64,000 bases of DNA from positions 310,001 through 374,000 of the forward strand of contig NZ_JACHYC010000004.1 in NCBI RefSeq assembly GCF_014192575.1, written 5' to 3'. Under the pieces are notes generated by a model. It was given only the letters and a program-made list of their open reading frames with translations. It had not been told where the DNA came from and made no database searches. The position numbers and the translations under genes were made by a program. The DNA is from Variovorax sp. Sphag1AA. GTDB lineage: Bacteria; Pseudomonadota; Gammaproteobacteria; Burkholderiales; Burkholderiaceae_C. Positions 36,110 to 46,622 of this stretch are shown in pieces (position 1 is the first letter of the stretch; every line of letters starts with the position of its first letter).

Positions 36110-37318
36110 TCAGAGGTAGTTGAACAGCGCGATCGAGTTCAGCTTCGCGAAGGTCATCTGCGTGGCCTGCAGCGAGGTCTGCCGCTGGTAGAACTCGGAG
36201 ATGGCCGCTGTCGGATCCAGGTCCTGGATGTCCGACAGGTAGCCCTTGTCGATCAGGTCGCGCGATGAGCCGCTGGTGTTGAGCGAATCGAGTTCGGACA
36301 TGCGCGAGCCCACCGACGAGAGCACCGTCAGCACGTTGTCGTGCGCGTTCGTGACCTTGACGTTGGCCGTGCTCAGTGCGTTCTGCAGATTGGCCTGCGC
36401 CGTGGCGCCGCCACCGGTGAGCGGCGTCTTGAGGGCAGTGACCAGTGCGCTGATCGACGCAAAGATGTCCGTGCCGGCGTTCTTGGCCGTGGTGACGTTG
36501 AAGGTGTCGCCATCGGCCGGCGTGCCGGTGATGCTGATCTGCAGGCCGCCGAAGCTGATCGGCGAGCCCTCGGTGTAGGCGCCCGTTGCCGCGACGACCG
36601 GCGGCGTGTCGTTGGTGGTAACCGTGTAGTTGCCGCCGAGGAAGCTGATCTGGAAGTCCTTGCCGTAGTTGGGGTCGGTCGCGTCCGTGATGCCGATGGT
36701 GCCGTAGATGCCCGAGCCGGTGTTGTTGCCGCTCGACGTGACATAGCCCGCTCCGCCCTGCACGGACTGGAACACGGTGCGCCCATCGTCTCCGGTGGAC
36801 ATCTGGCGTGCTGCATCGACCTGCATCAGGCGCTGGCCCTGGTCGCCGATGTACTGCACGCCGCCGCCCGCCTGCTGCACGAAAGGCGCGGATGCGCTCT
36901 TGTAGCCTGCGAAGAGGAACTGGCCGTTGCCGTCGTCCGAGTTGGCGATGCCGACGAGCTGGTCGAGGTTGCTCTGGATGGTGGTCGCGAGTGCGGCGCG
37001 GTCGGCGTCCGACAGCGTGCCGTTGCCGGCTTGCACGGTGAGCGTCTTGATGTTCTGCAGGATGTTGGTCACGCTGTCGAGCGCGGTTTCCTCGCGCGAC
37101 AGGGCAAGGGACGCGCGGTCGCGGCTGGTCGCGTACTGCGACGACTCGGCCAGCGATTCGCTGACGCCGAGCGCGCGCGCGGCGGCCACCGGATCGTCAC
37201 CGGCGGTGAGGAACTTGGTCCCTGCAGAGAGTTGCTGCTGGACACGGAACAGGTTCTGCTGCTGCAGACCCATGGCTTTGACGTTCTGTTCGTAGAAAGA
37301 ACTGGTGCTGATGCGCAT
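36110..37318 (-). CDS. flgL: Flagellar hook-filament junction protein FlgL (HAP3)
   Basis: The 402-residue protein begins MRISTSSFYEQNVKAMG and ends FAKLNSIALFNYL, the flagellin-like D0 ends typical of FlgL. The start at 37318 is preferred over a GTG one codon earlier because AAGGAG then has normal spacing. FlgL joins the FlgK zone to the filament. It lies 32 bases after flgK, and the pair is presumably transcribed together from the sigma-28-like promoter at 39381-39407. Confidence 0.95.
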   Translation of the reverse strand: MRISTSSFYEQNVKAMGLQQQNLFRVQQQLSAGTKFLTAGDDPVAAARALGVSESLAESSQYATSRDRASLALSREETALDSVTNILQNIKTLTVQAGNGTLSDADRAALATTIQSNLDQLVGIANSDDGNGQFLFAGYKSASAPFVQQAGGGVQYIGDQGQRLMQVDAARQMSTGDDGRTVFQSVQGGAGYVTSSGNNTGSGIYGTIGITDATDPNYGKDFQISFLGGNYTVTTNDTPPVVAATGAYTEGSPISFGGLQISITGTPADGDTFNVTTAKNAGTDIFASISALVTALKTPLTGGGATAQANLQNALSTANVKVTNAHDNVLTVLSSVGSRMSELDSLNTSGSSRDLIDKGYLSDIQDLDPTAAISEFYQRQTSLQATQMTFAKLNSIALFNYL

Positions 37319-37350
37319 CACGGCTCCTTGAATCTATGGGTCAATGACGA

Positions 37351-39315
37351 TCAGGCACTGATGGCGAGGATCGCGTCGAAGATGGTCGATGCGGTCTGGA
37401 TCACCTTCGCGTTGGCCTGGTACATCTGCTGGAACATCAGCAGGTTGGCCGTTTCCTCGTCCTGGTTCACGCCGGAGATGGATTGCTGCGCCGCCTTGAT
37501 CTGGCTGGTCACGCTGTCCTGCGTGGTGCTGGCGGTGCTGATCTCCATCGACTTGTTGCCGACCTCGCTCACCAGCTGCGAATACGCGCCGTTGAAGGTG
37601 GTGGTGCCGTTGCCGACCAGCGCCTTTTTCTGGAGTGCGCCCATCAGCAGTGCATTGCTGCCGTCCGAAACGCCGGCGACGTTCTTGTTGATGGTGAAGG
37701 TGTCGCCTTGCGCGGGCGTGCCGCTCATGGTGACGGAGATGCCGTCGAAGCTGATGCTCGCACCCGCGGTGTAGGGCACGGGCGTGCCGGCTGCGTAGGT
37801 GGTGGACGTGCCATTCGACAGCGTCACGGTGACGGCCGACGTCGCGGGGAAGCCCGAGAGTTCGTTCGTCGTGGCGTCATAGCTCAGCGTGACGTTCGCG
37901 GCCAGCGGCGATGCAAGGTAGCTGCTGTCGACGGTCGCGGTGGTGATGGCGCCCGAGCCCTGGTTGGAGGCCGTCGTGCCGGTGATGACCGGCGATGCGG
38001 CCGCGACCTTGGCGGGATCCTTGACGAGCACGTCCATGTCGCGCGCGCCGTAGCGCGTCGGCTGCACGAGGAAGGTGTCGCCGTCTTGCGCAGTGCCGCT
38101 GGCGGCGGTGAGGCTCACGCCGTCGAAGGTGATCGGGAAGCTGGTGTAGGTACCGACGGACTGGTTGTCGGAGATGCGGGTCACGATGTAGTTCAGCGTG
38201 CCCGACACGTCCTTGACCTGCACCGAGTAGTCGCTGGTGGTGAGCTGGCCGGCATCGGCGATGGTGCCGGTGAGCACGAGGTCGCCGCTGTTCTTGGCGT
38301 TCGAGAAGACACCCGGCGCGGCGGTGGTGAAGAAGTCCTGTCCGAGCACGCCGTTCAGGTCGACGCCGAGGTTCTGCTGGTCGTTGACCGCGCTCGCGAG
38401 CGCCATCGAGAGGCGGCCGATCGCGTTCTGCGTGGGGATGAGCGATTCGTTGCGGAAGGCCAGGAGGCCGCCCAGCGAGCCACCGGTGACGGTCTTGTCG
38501 TTCAGCTCCTGCACGTTGCCTGCGATGCCGACGAGCGCGAGGGCCTTGCGCGTGGGGTCGGCGGACGAATTCACGGCCTGCATCGTCGCGGCCTGGTCGC
38601 CGACGACCAGCGACTGGCCGGAACCGATGAAGACGTTGTACTTGCCGTTGTCCTGCTCCAGCACCTTCACGTCGACGATCTGGCTCAGTTCGCTGACGAG
38701 CTGGTCGCGCTGGTCGAGCAGGTCGTTCGGCGGCTGACCACCGGCAACGGCGGTCATCATGCTGATCTGCTGGTTGAGGCTCGCGATCTTGCTGGAATAG
38801 GTGTTGATCTGGGCGACGCTGCCGACGATCTGGTCATTGACCGCCGAGTTCTGGTCTGAGAGGTACTGGTCCGTCGAGCGGAACTTGTTCGCCAGCGACT
38901 GCGCCGAGCTGATGAGCTGCTGGCGCGCGGCCGAATCGGACGGCGTGTTCGCAACGCCCTGCACCGCAGTGAAGAAGCTCTGCATCAGCGGGCTCAGGCC
39001 AGCGGTCTTGTCGGCGAGCAGCGAGTCGATCCGGTCGATCTGCGTGCTGTAGGCGCTCAGAGCGGCCGAGGTGGATTGCGCGCTGGCGAGCTGCGCGGTG
39101 AGATAGGCGTCGTAGCTGCGCGTGACGGTGGTGACGCGCGCGCCGCTGCCGATGTAGCCGGAGCCGGTGGCCAGCGCGCTGGTGGTCGAGACTTGCGCAA
39201 CCTGGCGGCTGTAGCCCGCGGTGTAGACGTTGGCTGTGTTGTGGGCCGTGGTCATCAGCGAGGTACGCGCTACGCTGAGGCCGCTCAGACCCGTGTAAAA
39301 CAAGCTTCCTGACAT
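37351..39315 (-). CDS. flgK: Flagellar hook-associated protein FlgK (HAP1)
   Basis: This 654-residue protein has the typical start MSGSLFYTGLSGLSVARTSL and a C-terminus ending MYQANAKVIQTASTIFDAIL. A large Ser/Thr/Gly-rich central domain carries inserts. FlgK caps the hook and anchors FlgL. Unusually, flgJ, its normal upstream neighbour, is 13 kb away because a chemoreceptor cluster lies between them. It has its own upstream sigma-28-like promoter. Confidence 0.95.
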   Translation of the reverse strand: MSGSLFYTGLSGLSVARTSLMTTAHNTANVYTAGYSRQVAQVSTTSALATGSGYIGSGARVTTVTRSYDAYLTAQLASAQSTSAALSAYSTQIDRIDSLLADKTAGLSPLMQSFFTAVQGVANTPSDSAARQQLISSAQSLANKFRSTDQYLSDQNSAVNDQIVGSVAQINTYSSKIASLNQQISMMTAVAGGQPPNDLLDQRDQLVSELSQIVDVKVLEQDNGKYNVFIGSGQSLVVGDQAATMQAVNSSADPTRKALALVGIAGNVQELNDKTVTGGSLGGLLAFRNESLIPTQNAIGRLSMALASAVNDQQNLGVDLNGVLGQDFFTTAAPGVFSNAKNSGDLVLTGTIADAGQLTTSDYSVQVKDVSGTLNYIVTRISDNQSVGTYTSFPITFDGVSLTAASGTAQDGDTFLVQPTRYGARDMDVLVKDPAKVAAASPVITGTTASNQGSGAITTATVDSSYLASPLAANVTLSYDATTNELSGFPATSAVTVTLSNGTSTTYAAGTPVPYTAGASISFDGISVTMSGTPAQGDTFTINKNVAGVSDGSNALLMGALQKKALVGNGTTTFNGAYSQLVSEVGNKSMEISTASTTQDSVTSQIKAAQQSISGVNQDEETANLLMFQQMYQANAKVIQTASTIFDAILAISA

Positions 39316-39380
39316 GTTCTTTTGACCTGTGTGAAGAGGATTCGACGGGAGGTGGCATCGTTGCGATGCCTTCCTCCTCT

Positions 39381-39407
39381 ATATCGGCAGCCTTGCGCGG
39401 ATGTTGA
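39381..39407 (-). promoter_or_regulatory. Sigma-28-like promoter of flgKL
   Basis: Minus strand: TCAAC at 39407-39403, 14 bases, then GCCGATAT at 39388-39381, about 66 bases before the flgK ATG and within the 115-base gap behind the last chemoreceptor gene. Confidence 0.6.
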
Positions 39408-39430
39408 AGACCAGCGGTGCCGTGGCGCGG

Positions 39431-41140
39431 TCAGAATTCCGTCCAGTCGCCTGAGGGTTCGGTGCGTGCGGCGGCCTGCGGCTGCGCTGCGGATGCCGAC
39501 TTCGCGGCCGGTGCAGGCTTCGCGGTGCGCGGCGATGCCGCAGTCACGCTCTTGGCACGCGCTTGCGCGATCACGCGGGCAGCGTCGTTGTCGCTGCCGA
39601 GGCGGAAGATGCTGACGGACTTCACGAGGCTCGTGGCCTGCTCCTGCAGCGAACCTGCTGCTGCAGCCGCCTCTTCAACCAGCGCGGCGTTCTGCTGCGT
39701 CACTTGGTCCATCTGCGTGATCGCCTGATTGATCTGTTCGATGCCCGAGGTCTGCTCCTGGCTCGCCGCTGTGATCTCGCCCATGATGTCGGTCACGCGC
39801 TTCACGCTCTCGACGATTTCATCCATCGTGCGACCCGCTTCTTCGACCTGCTTGCTGCCTTCCTCGACCTTGCCCACCGAGTCGTCGATGAGGGTCTTGA
39901 TCTCCTTGGCCGCCGCTGCCGAGCGTTGTGCGAGGTTGCGCACTTCGGAGGCCACGACTGCGAAGCCACGGCCTTGTTCACCGGCACGTGCGGCTTCGAC
40001 CGCCGCGTTCAACGCCAGGATGTTGGTCTGGAACGCGATGCCGTCGATCACGCCGATGATGTCCACGATCTTGCGCGAGGACGCATTGATCGAGCCCATC
40101 GTGTCCACGACCTGATTCACCACGCTGCCGCCGCGCACTGCCACTTCCGACGCCGATACGGCAAGTTGGTTGGCCTGACGCGCGTTGTCCGCGTTCTGTT
40201 TCACGGTGCTGGTGAGCTCTTCCATCGACGCTGCGGTCTCTTCGAGCGAGCTTGCCTGCTCTTCGGTACGCGAAGACAGGTCCTGGTTGCCCGAAGCGAT
40301 CTGGCTCGACGCCGTCGCGATCGTGTCGGTGCCCGTACGAACTTCGCTCACGATCTTCACGAGGCTGCCGTTCATCTCCTTCAGCGCGGCCAGCAGCATG
40401 CCGGTTTCGTCCTTGGTCTGCGCATCGATGCGGCTGGTGAGATCGCCGGCGGCGACCGACTGTGCCACCTTCACCGCATCCGACAGCGGCTTGGAGACAG
40501 CGCGTGCAATGGTGACCGCGAGCAACAGACCCACCACGATGCTGCCGATCAGCAGGCCGATGACCCACACCCGCGCGCTGGCGTAGACCGCCTCGGCCGT
40601 GTTGTCGGCCTTGACGGCGCCGGCGAGGTTCACCGCCGCCAGCTTGTCGACCATCTCGTTGAGGTCACGGTTGATCTTGAGCGACTCGCCGCGGATCACC
40701 GCGGTGGCACCATCCTTCTTCTGTGCGCGCGAGAGCGCGACGACCTTTTCGTGCTCCGCGGCGTATTGCGCGAGGGCCTTCTTGTAGAGCGGGAAGATTT
40801 CGCGTTCCTCGGGCTCCGAGACGAGCTTCTCGTATTCAACGAGATTCTTCTGAACGTCGCCCCAGGTGGTGGTCATCGACTTCTCGTACTCCGACATCTC
40901 CGTCAGCGTGTCCGAGAGGATGTGCTGCAACTCGATCGAGCGGTAGCGCGCCATGAGGCCCTTGATCTCGAGCAGGGTGCGCGTGGCGGGCATCCAGTTG
41001 GTCGTGATCTCGGTCGACATGGCGTTGACCTTCGAGAGTTGCACGATCGAGATCACACCGACGACGACGGTCAATGCAAGCACCGCGATGAACGACACCA
41101 GCAGCTTGGCTGATATCCGGAGGTTGGCAAATGTTTTCAT
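39431..41140 (-). CDS. Methyl-accepting chemotaxis protein with four-helix-bundle sensor and CheR-type pentapeptide
   Basis: The protein has 569 residues. Membrane segments near 10-33 and 192-214 enclose a helical periplasmic sensor of the 4HB type. A HAMP domain and a methylated coiled-coil signalling domain follow, with the conserved tip [19 protein letters not shown]. It ends GDWTEF: DWTEF fits the x-W/F-x-x-F/W docking peptide for CheR/CheB, and a flexible Ala/Pro linker precedes it. It is the last gene of the receptor island, 18 bases after its neighbour. The ligand is unknown. Confidence 0.94.
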   Translation of the reverse strand: MKTFANLRISAKLLVSFIAVLALTVVVGVISIVQLSKVNAMSTEITTNWMPATRTLLEIKGLMARYRSIELQHILSDTLTEMSEYEKSMTTTWGDVQKNLVEYEKLVSEPEEREIFPLYKKALAQYAAEHEKVVALSRAQKKDGATAVIRGESLKINRDLNEMVDKLAAVNLAGAVKADNTAEAVYASARVWVIGLLIGSIVVGLLLAVTIARAVSKPLSDAVKVAQSVAAGDLTSRIDAQTKDETGMLLAALKEMNGSLVKIVSEVRTGTDTIATASSQIASGNQDLSSRTEEQASSLEETAASMEELTSTVKQNADNARQANQLAVSASEVAVRGGSVVNQVVDTMGSINASSRKIVDIIGVIDGIAFQTNILALNAAVEAARAGEQGRGFAVVASEVRNLAQRSAAAAKEIKTLIDDSVGKVEEGSKQVEEAGRTMDEIVESVKRVTDIMGEITAASQEQTSGIEQINQAITQMDQVTQQNAALVEEAAAAAGSLQEQATSLVKSVSIFRLGSDNDAARVIAQARAKSVTAASPRTAKPAPAAKSASAAQPQAAARTEPSGDWTEF

Positions 41141-41158
41141 GATCTTTTTCTTTAAGGT

Positions 41159-42859
41159 TCAGAACTCGGTCCAGTCGCCCGCGCCGCCATGTGTGGCGAG
41201 CTGGGGTTCGGTCTTCACTTCCTTGCGCGCCACGGGTGCCGGTTTTGCGCGGCCTTTCGGTGCGACGGCGGGCGAACGCTTCGCCACGGGCGCAGCCTTG
41301 ACTTGCGCGTGCGAGTCCAGACGGAACACGCTGACGGCTTGAACGAGGCTCGTGGCCTGGTCCTGCAGCGAGCCTGCTGCGGCAGCCGCTTCTTCCACCA
41401 GCGCAGCGTTCTGCTGCGTCACCTGGTCCATCTGCGTGATCGCCTGGTTGATCTGCTCGATGCCCGAGGTCTGCTCCTGGCTTGCCGCAGTGATCTCGCC
41501 CATGATGTCCGTCACGCGCTTCACGCTGTCGACGATCTCGTCCATGGTGCGACCTGCTTCGGCAACCTGCCTGCTGCCTTCTTCGACCTTGCCCACCGAG
41601 TCATCGATGAGGCCCTTGATCTCTTTCGCTGCTGCTGCGGAACGTTGCGCCAGATTGCGCACTTCCGATGCGACCACCGCGAAGCCCTTGCCCTGCTCGC
41701 CTGCGCGGGCGGCTTCCACGGCAGCATTGAGCGCAAGGATGTTGGTCTGGAACGCGATGCCGTCGATCACGCCGATGATGTCGACGATCTTGCGCGACGA
41801 CGAATTGATCGAACCCATCGTGTCGACCACCTGCGAGACGACACTGCCACCGCGCACAGCCACTTCAGAAGCCGACACCGCAAGCTGGTTGGCCTGACGC
41901 GCGTTGTCCGCGTTCTGCTTCACCGTGCTGGTGAGCTCTTCCATCGACGCTGCCGTCTCTTCGAGCGAACTCGCCTGCTCTTCGGTACGCGAAGACAGGT
42001 CCTGATTGCCCGTCGCAATCTGGCTCGACGCCGTTGCGATCGTGTCCGTGCCTGTACGCACTTCGCCCACCACCTTCGAAAGGCTGTCGTTCATCTCCTT
42101 GAGCGCACGCATCAACTGACCGGTCTCGTCCCTGGACTCCACCTCGATGCGTGAGCTCAGGTCACCGCTTGCGACCGTCTCGGCAACCTTCACCGCCTCG
42201 CCGAGCGGCTTGACGATGCTGCGCGAGATCAGGATCGCGAAGCCCACGCCGAACACCATCGTCAACACGAAAAGCACCAGTCGCATCTGGAGCGCACGGG
42301 CATTCGCGGCGTCGATCGCCTGGCTCATGTCGTTGATGGCCTTGCGCTCCATCGACAGCAGGTCCAGCACGCTGGTTTCATAGGCCTTGGCCGCGGGCAG
42401 GAACTGTTCCTTGAATACGCGCTCGGTTTCCGCCGCGTTGCCGGAGGCCTTGGCCTTGCTCACCGCATCCTTGGCCGCCTGGTACTTGGCGCGCAGTTCG
42501 ACGATGGACTTGAACATCGCCTTCTCCGCGTCGACGACCAGCAGAGCCTCGACCTTCGCCATGGTCTCGCTGCCCTTCTTCACGCTGTCGGAGATCACGT
42601 CGGCGAAGGTGACCGGCAGGGTCTCGTCGGTGGTCTTCGCGATCATCGAGGTCCGCGCGATGGCCGAGTAGGTCAGCACGTACCAGTCGGATATGAGCCG
42701 CTCCTTGGCCAGCGGGCTTTCCATCATGCGCCGCGTGGCCTCCGCGTTGCTCCTGGCCGTGACCAGGGAGAAGGCGCTCGAGAGGATCGTGAGTGCCAGC
42801 ACGATGCCGAAGCCGATGGCCAGGCGTGTGCCGATGCGTACGTTGGGCAGGAATTTCAT
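41159..42859 (-). CDS. Methyl-accepting chemotaxis protein with four-helix-bundle sensor and CheR-type pentapeptide
   Basis: The protein has 566 residues. Membrane segments near 12-32 and 190-212 flank a helical sensor ([21 protein letters not shown]), followed by HAMP and the signalling domain (tip variant GEQGKGF). It ends with DWTEF after a Lys/Pro/Ala linker, so it should bind CheR. It starts 5 bases after cheW at 42865, implying translational coupling to its own adaptor. A 113-base stretch at 41565-41677 is identical to 46885-46997 in another receptor of this island. Confidence 0.94.
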   Translation of the reverse strand: MKFLPNVRIGTRLAIGFGIVLALTILSSAFSLVTARSNAEATRRMMESPLAKERLISDWYVLTYSAIARTSMIAKTTDETLPVTFADVISDSVKKGSETMAKVEALLVVDAEKAMFKSIVELRAKYQAAKDAVSKAKASGNAAETERVFKEQFLPAAKAYETSVLDLLSMERKAINDMSQAIDAANARALQMRLVLFVLTMVFGVGFAILISRSIVKPLGEAVKVAETVASGDLSSRIEVESRDETGQLMRALKEMNDSLSKVVGEVRTGTDTIATASSQIATGNQDLSSRTEEQASSLEETAASMEELTSTVKQNADNARQANQLAVSASEVAVRGGSVVSQVVDTMGSINSSSRKIVDIIGVIDGIAFQTNILALNAAVEAARAGEQGKGFAVVASEVRNLAQRSAAAAKEIKGLIDDSVGKVEEGSRQVAEAGRTMDEIVDSVKRVTDIMGEITAASQEQTSGIEQINQAITQMDQVTQQNAALVEEAAAAAGSLQDQATSLVQAVSVFRLDSHAQVKAAPVAKRSPAVAPKGRAKPAPVARKEVKTEPQLATHGGAGDWTEF

Positions 42860-42864
42860 GATGT

Positions 42865-43353
42865 TCAGGCCGCTGCGGCTTCGACGAGGCCCATTTCCTC
42901 GCTGGACATCAACCGGTCGATGTCCACGAGGATCAGCATCCGCTCGTCGAGCGTGCCCAGGCCGATGAGGTAGTCGGTGTCCAAGGCGGAACCCATCTCG
43001 GGCGCCGGCTTGATCTGCTCTTGCGACAAGGTGATCACGTCAGAGACGCTGTCCACCACCATGCCCACCACGCGACCGCCGATGTTCAGCACGATCACCA
43101 CCGTGAACTGGTCATAGCTCGGCGCCCCGATGCCAAAGCGGATGCGCATGTCGATGATCGGCACGATGATCCCGCGCAGGTTCACCACGCCCTTGATGAA
43201 ATCGGGCGCGTTCGCGATGCGCGTGACTGCGTCATAGCCGCGCAGCTCCTGCACCTTCTGGATGTCGATGCCGTATTCCTCGTGGCCGAGGGTGAACGAC
43301 AGGAATTCCAACGGCTTGTCGGCCTTCGATGTATCGGTTGTCTTCATCTGCAT
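42865..43353 (-). CDS. cheW: Chemotaxis adaptor CheW (first copy)
   Basis: This 162-residue adaptor bridges receptors and the kinase CheA. The core from [15 protein letters not shown] to SSEEMGL differs from the other CheW in this window (51914-52432) at only one residue. The first 30 and last 6 residues differ clearly. At DNA level 42902-43294 aligns without gaps to 51951-52343 with few differences. Start could be at residue 1 or the Met at residue 3. Confidence 0.95.
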   Translation of the reverse strand: MQMKTTDTSKADKPLEFLSFTLGHEEYGIDIQKVQELRGYDAVTRIANAPDFIKGVVNLRGIIVPIIDMRIRFGIGAPSYDQFTVVIVLNIGGRVVGMVVDSVSDVITLSQEQIKPAPEMGSALDTDYLIGLGTLDERMLILVDIDRLMSSEEMGLVEAAAA

Positions 43354-43372
43354 TTCCTTGACTTCACTTGAA

Positions 43373-44968
43373 TTAGTTGTGCTCCAGCTTGAACACGCTG
43401 ACCGCGTCGACGAGCCCGCCGGCCTGCTCCTGCAGCGCCTGTGCGGCGGCCGAAGCCTGTTCGACGAGTGCCGCGTTCTGCTGGGTGACCTGATCCATCT
43501 GCGTGATGGCCTGGTTGATCTGCTCGATGCCCGCGGTCTGTTCCTGGCTCGCGGTGGTGATCTCGCCCATGATGTCGGTCACGCGCTTCACGCTGCCGAC
43601 GATCTCTTCCATGGTCTTGCCGGCCTCGCCGACGAGCGCGGTACCCGCGCCGACCTTGCCGACCGAGTCGTCGATCAGCCCCTTGATCTCCTTGGCCGCC
43701 GTCGCCGAACGCTGCGCAAGCCCGCGCACTTCAGCCGCGACCACGGCGAAACCCTTGCCCTGCTCGCCTGCGCGCGCCGCTTCCACTGCGGCATTGAGCG
43801 CGAGGATGTTGGTCTGGAAGGCAATGCCGTCGATCACGCTGATGATGTCGGCGATCTTTCGCGACGAGGCATCGATCGCGGCCATCGTGTCCACCACCTG
43901 CGACACCACGCTGCCGCCCTTGACCGCCACGTCCGACGCCATCACCGCGAGCTGGTTGGCCTGGCGTGCGTTGTCGGCGTTCTGCTTCACCGTGCTGGTG
44001 AGCTGTTCCATCGACGCGGCAGTTTCCTCCAGCGAACTCGCCTGCTGCTCGGTGCGCGCGGAAAGGTCCTGGTTGCCGGTCGCGATCTGGCCGGACGTGC
44101 TCATCACGCCCGACACGTTGACGCCGACGTCGCCGACGATGGCGCAGAGGTTGGCGCTCATCTGGTTGAGTGCGCGCAGCAAGTCCTTGGTCTCGTCCTC
44201 CGGACGGATCTCGAACTTGACCAGCGCGCCGCCGGCAATGGCCCGCGCCACATCCAATGCCTGATCGAGCGAACGGAAGACGGTGCGACCGAGGAAGTAG
44301 CCCAGCCCGGCCCACGCGAGCGTCGCACCGACAGTGGCCGTAGCAATGAGGTTGGGCAGCCAGCTTTGCGCGCCTGACTTCGCCGCGAGCGTAGCGGCCT
44401 CCGACCAAGCAGCCGCGCCAAAGCCCAGCGTGAGCACGGCCGCGACGCTCGTCACCGCGAAGACGCGGCGACGCACGGGAATGCGGCGCAGGCGGCCGAT
44501 GGGGTTGGACCAGCCCGGCAAGACCACTTCGCCCTGCACGATCTTCAGGCCGTCGGCCTTGCCTTCGCGGATCCGGCGATAGACCTGTTCGGCGCCCATG
44601 ACATCGGCGCGATCGGGCCGGCTGCGCACGGACATGTAGCCCACCGTCGCCCCGTTGCGGCGCACCGGCGTGACGTTGGCCTGCACCCAGTAGAAGTCGC
44701 CGTTCTTGCGACGGTTCTTGACCAGCCCGGTCCACGGCAGACCACGCCCGAGCGTGTCCCACATGTCGGCGAAGGCCTCGGGCGGCATGTCCGGGTGGCG
44801 CACGATGTTATGCGCCTTGCCCATGAGCTCTTCGACGGTATAGCCGCTGACCTCGACGAAAGTCGGGTTGACGTAGCTGATCCGTCCCTTGAGATCCGTG
44901 CGGGAAACCAGCGCTGCGTCCTGCGGCAGCGGGTATTCGTTATCAGTGATCGGGTGATTGACGCGCAT
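43373..44968 (-). CDS. Aer-type PAS-domain chemoreceptor
   Basis: The protein has 531 residues. The N-terminal cytoplasmic PAS domain (about 10-125) includes [18 protein letters not shown] and [10 protein letters not shown], the pattern of FAD-binding PAS domains in Aer. A hydrophobic pair (about 165-225) follows, then a HAMP-like region and the signalling domain with GEQGKGF at the tip. There is no periplasmic sensor and no pentapeptide. Likely role: redox or oxygen (energy) taxis. It is the only PAS receptor of the seven and lies between receptor and cheW genes with gaps of 6 and 19 bases. Confidence 0.92.
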   Translation of the reverse strand: MRVNHPITDNEYPLPQDAALVSRTDLKGRISYVNPTFVEVSGYTVEELMGKAHNIVRHPDMPPEAFADMWDTLGRGLPWTGLVKNRRKNGDFYWVQANVTPVRRNGATVGYMSVRSRPDRADVMGAEQVYRRIREGKADGLKIVQGEVVLPGWSNPIGRLRRIPVRRRVFAVTSVAAVLTLGFGAAAWSEAATLAAKSGAQSWLPNLIATATVGATLAWAGLGYFLGRTVFRSLDQALDVARAIAGGALVKFEIRPEDETKDLLRALNQMSANLCAIVGDVGVNVSGVMSTSGQIATGNQDLSARTEQQASSLEETAASMEQLTSTVKQNADNARQANQLAVMASDVAVKGGSVVSQVVDTMAAIDASSRKIADIISVIDGIAFQTNILALNAAVEAARAGEQGKGFAVVAAEVRGLAQRSATAAKEIKGLIDDSVGKVGAGTALVGEAGKTMEEIVGSVKRVTDIMGEITTASQEQTAGIEQINQAITQMDQVTQQNAALVEQASAAAQALQEQAGGLVDAVSVFKLEHN

Positions 44969-44974
44969 TTCGGT

Positions 44975-46525
44975 TCAGCGGCCTTCCAGGCGGAAGACGC
45001 TCACAGCGCCCGTGAGGCTGCCGGCCTGCTCCTGCAGCGATGCGGCTGCGGCAGCTGCTTCCTCGACCAGCGCCGCGTTCTGCTGCGTCACCTGGTCCAT
45101 CTGCGTGATGGCCTGGTTGATCTGTTCGATGCCCGAGGTCTGCTCCTGGCTTGCTGCAGTGATCTCGCCCATGATGTCGGTCACGCGCTTCACGCTGTCG
45201 ACGATCTCGTCCATCGTGCGGCCCGCCTCGGCGACCTGCTTGCTGCCTTCCTCGACCTTCTCGACCGAATCGCCGATGAGGGCCTTGATCTCCTTGGCTG
45301 CGGCTGCCGAGCGTTGTGCGAGGTTGCGCACTTCGGAAGCGACCACTGCGAAGCCACGGCCTTGTTCACCGGCACGAGCGGCTTCGACCGCCGCGTTCAA
45401 CGCAAGGATGTTGGTCTGGAACGCGATACCGTCGATCACGCCGATGATGTCTACGATCTTGCGGGACGAGGCGTTGATCGAGCCCATGGTGTCGACCACC
45501 TGCGAGACGACACTGCCGCCGCGCACTGCCACTTCCGATGCCGACACGGCAAGCTGGTTGGCTTGACGCGCGTTGTCCGCGTTCTGCTTGACGGTGCTGG
45601 TGAGCTCTTCCATCGAGGCCGCGGTCTCTTCGAGCGAACTCGCCTGCTCTTCGGTGCGCGAAGACAGATCCTGGTTACCCGATGCAATCTGGCTCGACGC
45701 CGTCGCGATCGTGTCCGTGCCGTTGCGCACTTCGCCGACCACACGTGCGAGGCTCTGGTTCATTTCCTTGAGCGCATGCATCAACTGACCCGTCTCGTCG
45801 CGGCTCTGGACTTCGATGCGGCTGCCCAGATCACCGGACGCCACGGTCTCGGCCACGGACACCGCCTCGCCCAGCGGGCGAACGATGCCGACCGTCAGAC
45901 GCCAGGCAGCGAAGGCGCCGAGCGCGAATGCGATCAGCGACAGCATGATCAGTGCATTGCGGCCGTCCAGATGGTCCGTCTGGATTCCGGCGGCGACGCC
46001 GTCGATCTGCGCGCGCTCGTAGTCGGCCAGTGCACCCACCGCCTTCTCGTACTTCGACAGGCCTGCGGCGAACGGGCCATCGACCAGCTTGTTCGCGCCA
46101 TCGATGTCGTTGTCGGCCTTGAGCTTGTTCATCGCGCCCAGCATCTCGAGCACGCTGCGGCGTGCCTCGGCCACTTCGCCGTAGAGCTTCTTCTCTTCCG
46201 GCGTGACCATGATCTCTTCGATCCTCTTCTGGAGCGGATTGATGATGGCCTGACCGGCGGCGAGTTCCTTCTTGAAGTAGGCCTCGGTCGCCGGGTCGGT
46301 CGCCTTCACGATCGCAAAAGTCCGCACGATGCTGGCGGCAAGGTTCTTTGCCCATTCCGCCACCATGCGTTCCTTGGCCAGAGGGCCTGCAACCATGTCC
46401 TCGGTCGCATGGCCCACGTTCGACAGACGATGCATGCCGGTGCCGGCAATCAGCGCCATCAGGAGCAGCATGGCGCCGAAGCCGATGCCCAGGCGCGTAC
46501 CGATTTTCAGATCCTTCAATTTCAT
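44975..46525 (-). CDS. Methyl-accepting chemotaxis protein with four-helix-bundle sensor
   Basis: The protein has 516 residues from the ATG at 46525 ([17 protein letters not shown]). The longer upstream frame passes through the promoter and is not coding. Membrane segments lie near 10-30 and 190-210, with a 4HB sensor between ([19 protein letters not shown]), then HAMP and the signalling domain with tip GEQGRGF. It ends VFRLEGR, without a pentapeptide. It is directly preceded by the clearest sigma-28-like promoter inside the island (46589-46615). Confidence 0.94.
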   Translation of the reverse strand: MKLKDLKIGTRLGIGFGAMLLLMALIAGTGMHRLSNVGHATEDMVAGPLAKERMVAEWAKNLAASIVRTFAIVKATDPATEAYFKKELAAGQAIINPLQKRIEEIMVTPEEKKLYGEVAEARRSVLEMLGAMNKLKADNDIDGANKLVDGPFAAGLSKYEKAVGALADYERAQIDGVAAGIQTDHLDGRNALIMLSLIAFALGAFAAWRLTVGIVRPLGEAVSVAETVASGDLGSRIEVQSRDETGQLMHALKEMNQSLARVVGEVRNGTDTIATASSQIASGNQDLSSRTEEQASSLEETAASMEELTSTVKQNADNARQANQLAVSASEVAVRGGSVVSQVVDTMGSINASSRKIVDIIGVIDGIAFQTNILALNAAVEAARAGEQGRGFAVVASEVRNLAQRSAAAAKEIKALIGDSVEKVEEGSKQVAEAGRTMDEIVDSVKRVTDIMGEITAASQEQTSGIEQINQAITQMDQVTQQNAALVEEAAAAAASLQEQAGSLTGAVSVFRLEGR

Positions 46526-46588
46526 CGCACTTTCCTTCAATGATTCGAATTTCGGGACTGGCGGTCGGCCGCCAGCGCAATCGTTCTC

Positions 46589-46615
46589 ATATCGGCAGGT
46601 GCGATCAAAACTGTA
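46589..46615 (-). promoter_or_regulatory. Sigma-28-like promoter inside the receptor island
   Basis: Minus strand: TACAGTTT at 46615-46608, exactly 11 bases, then GCCGATAT at 46596-46589. Seven of eight positions match the FliA consensus in each half. It lies 63 bases before the receptor ATG at 46525, in the largest gap of the island. Confidence 0.75.
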
Positions 46616-46622
46616 GACACCG

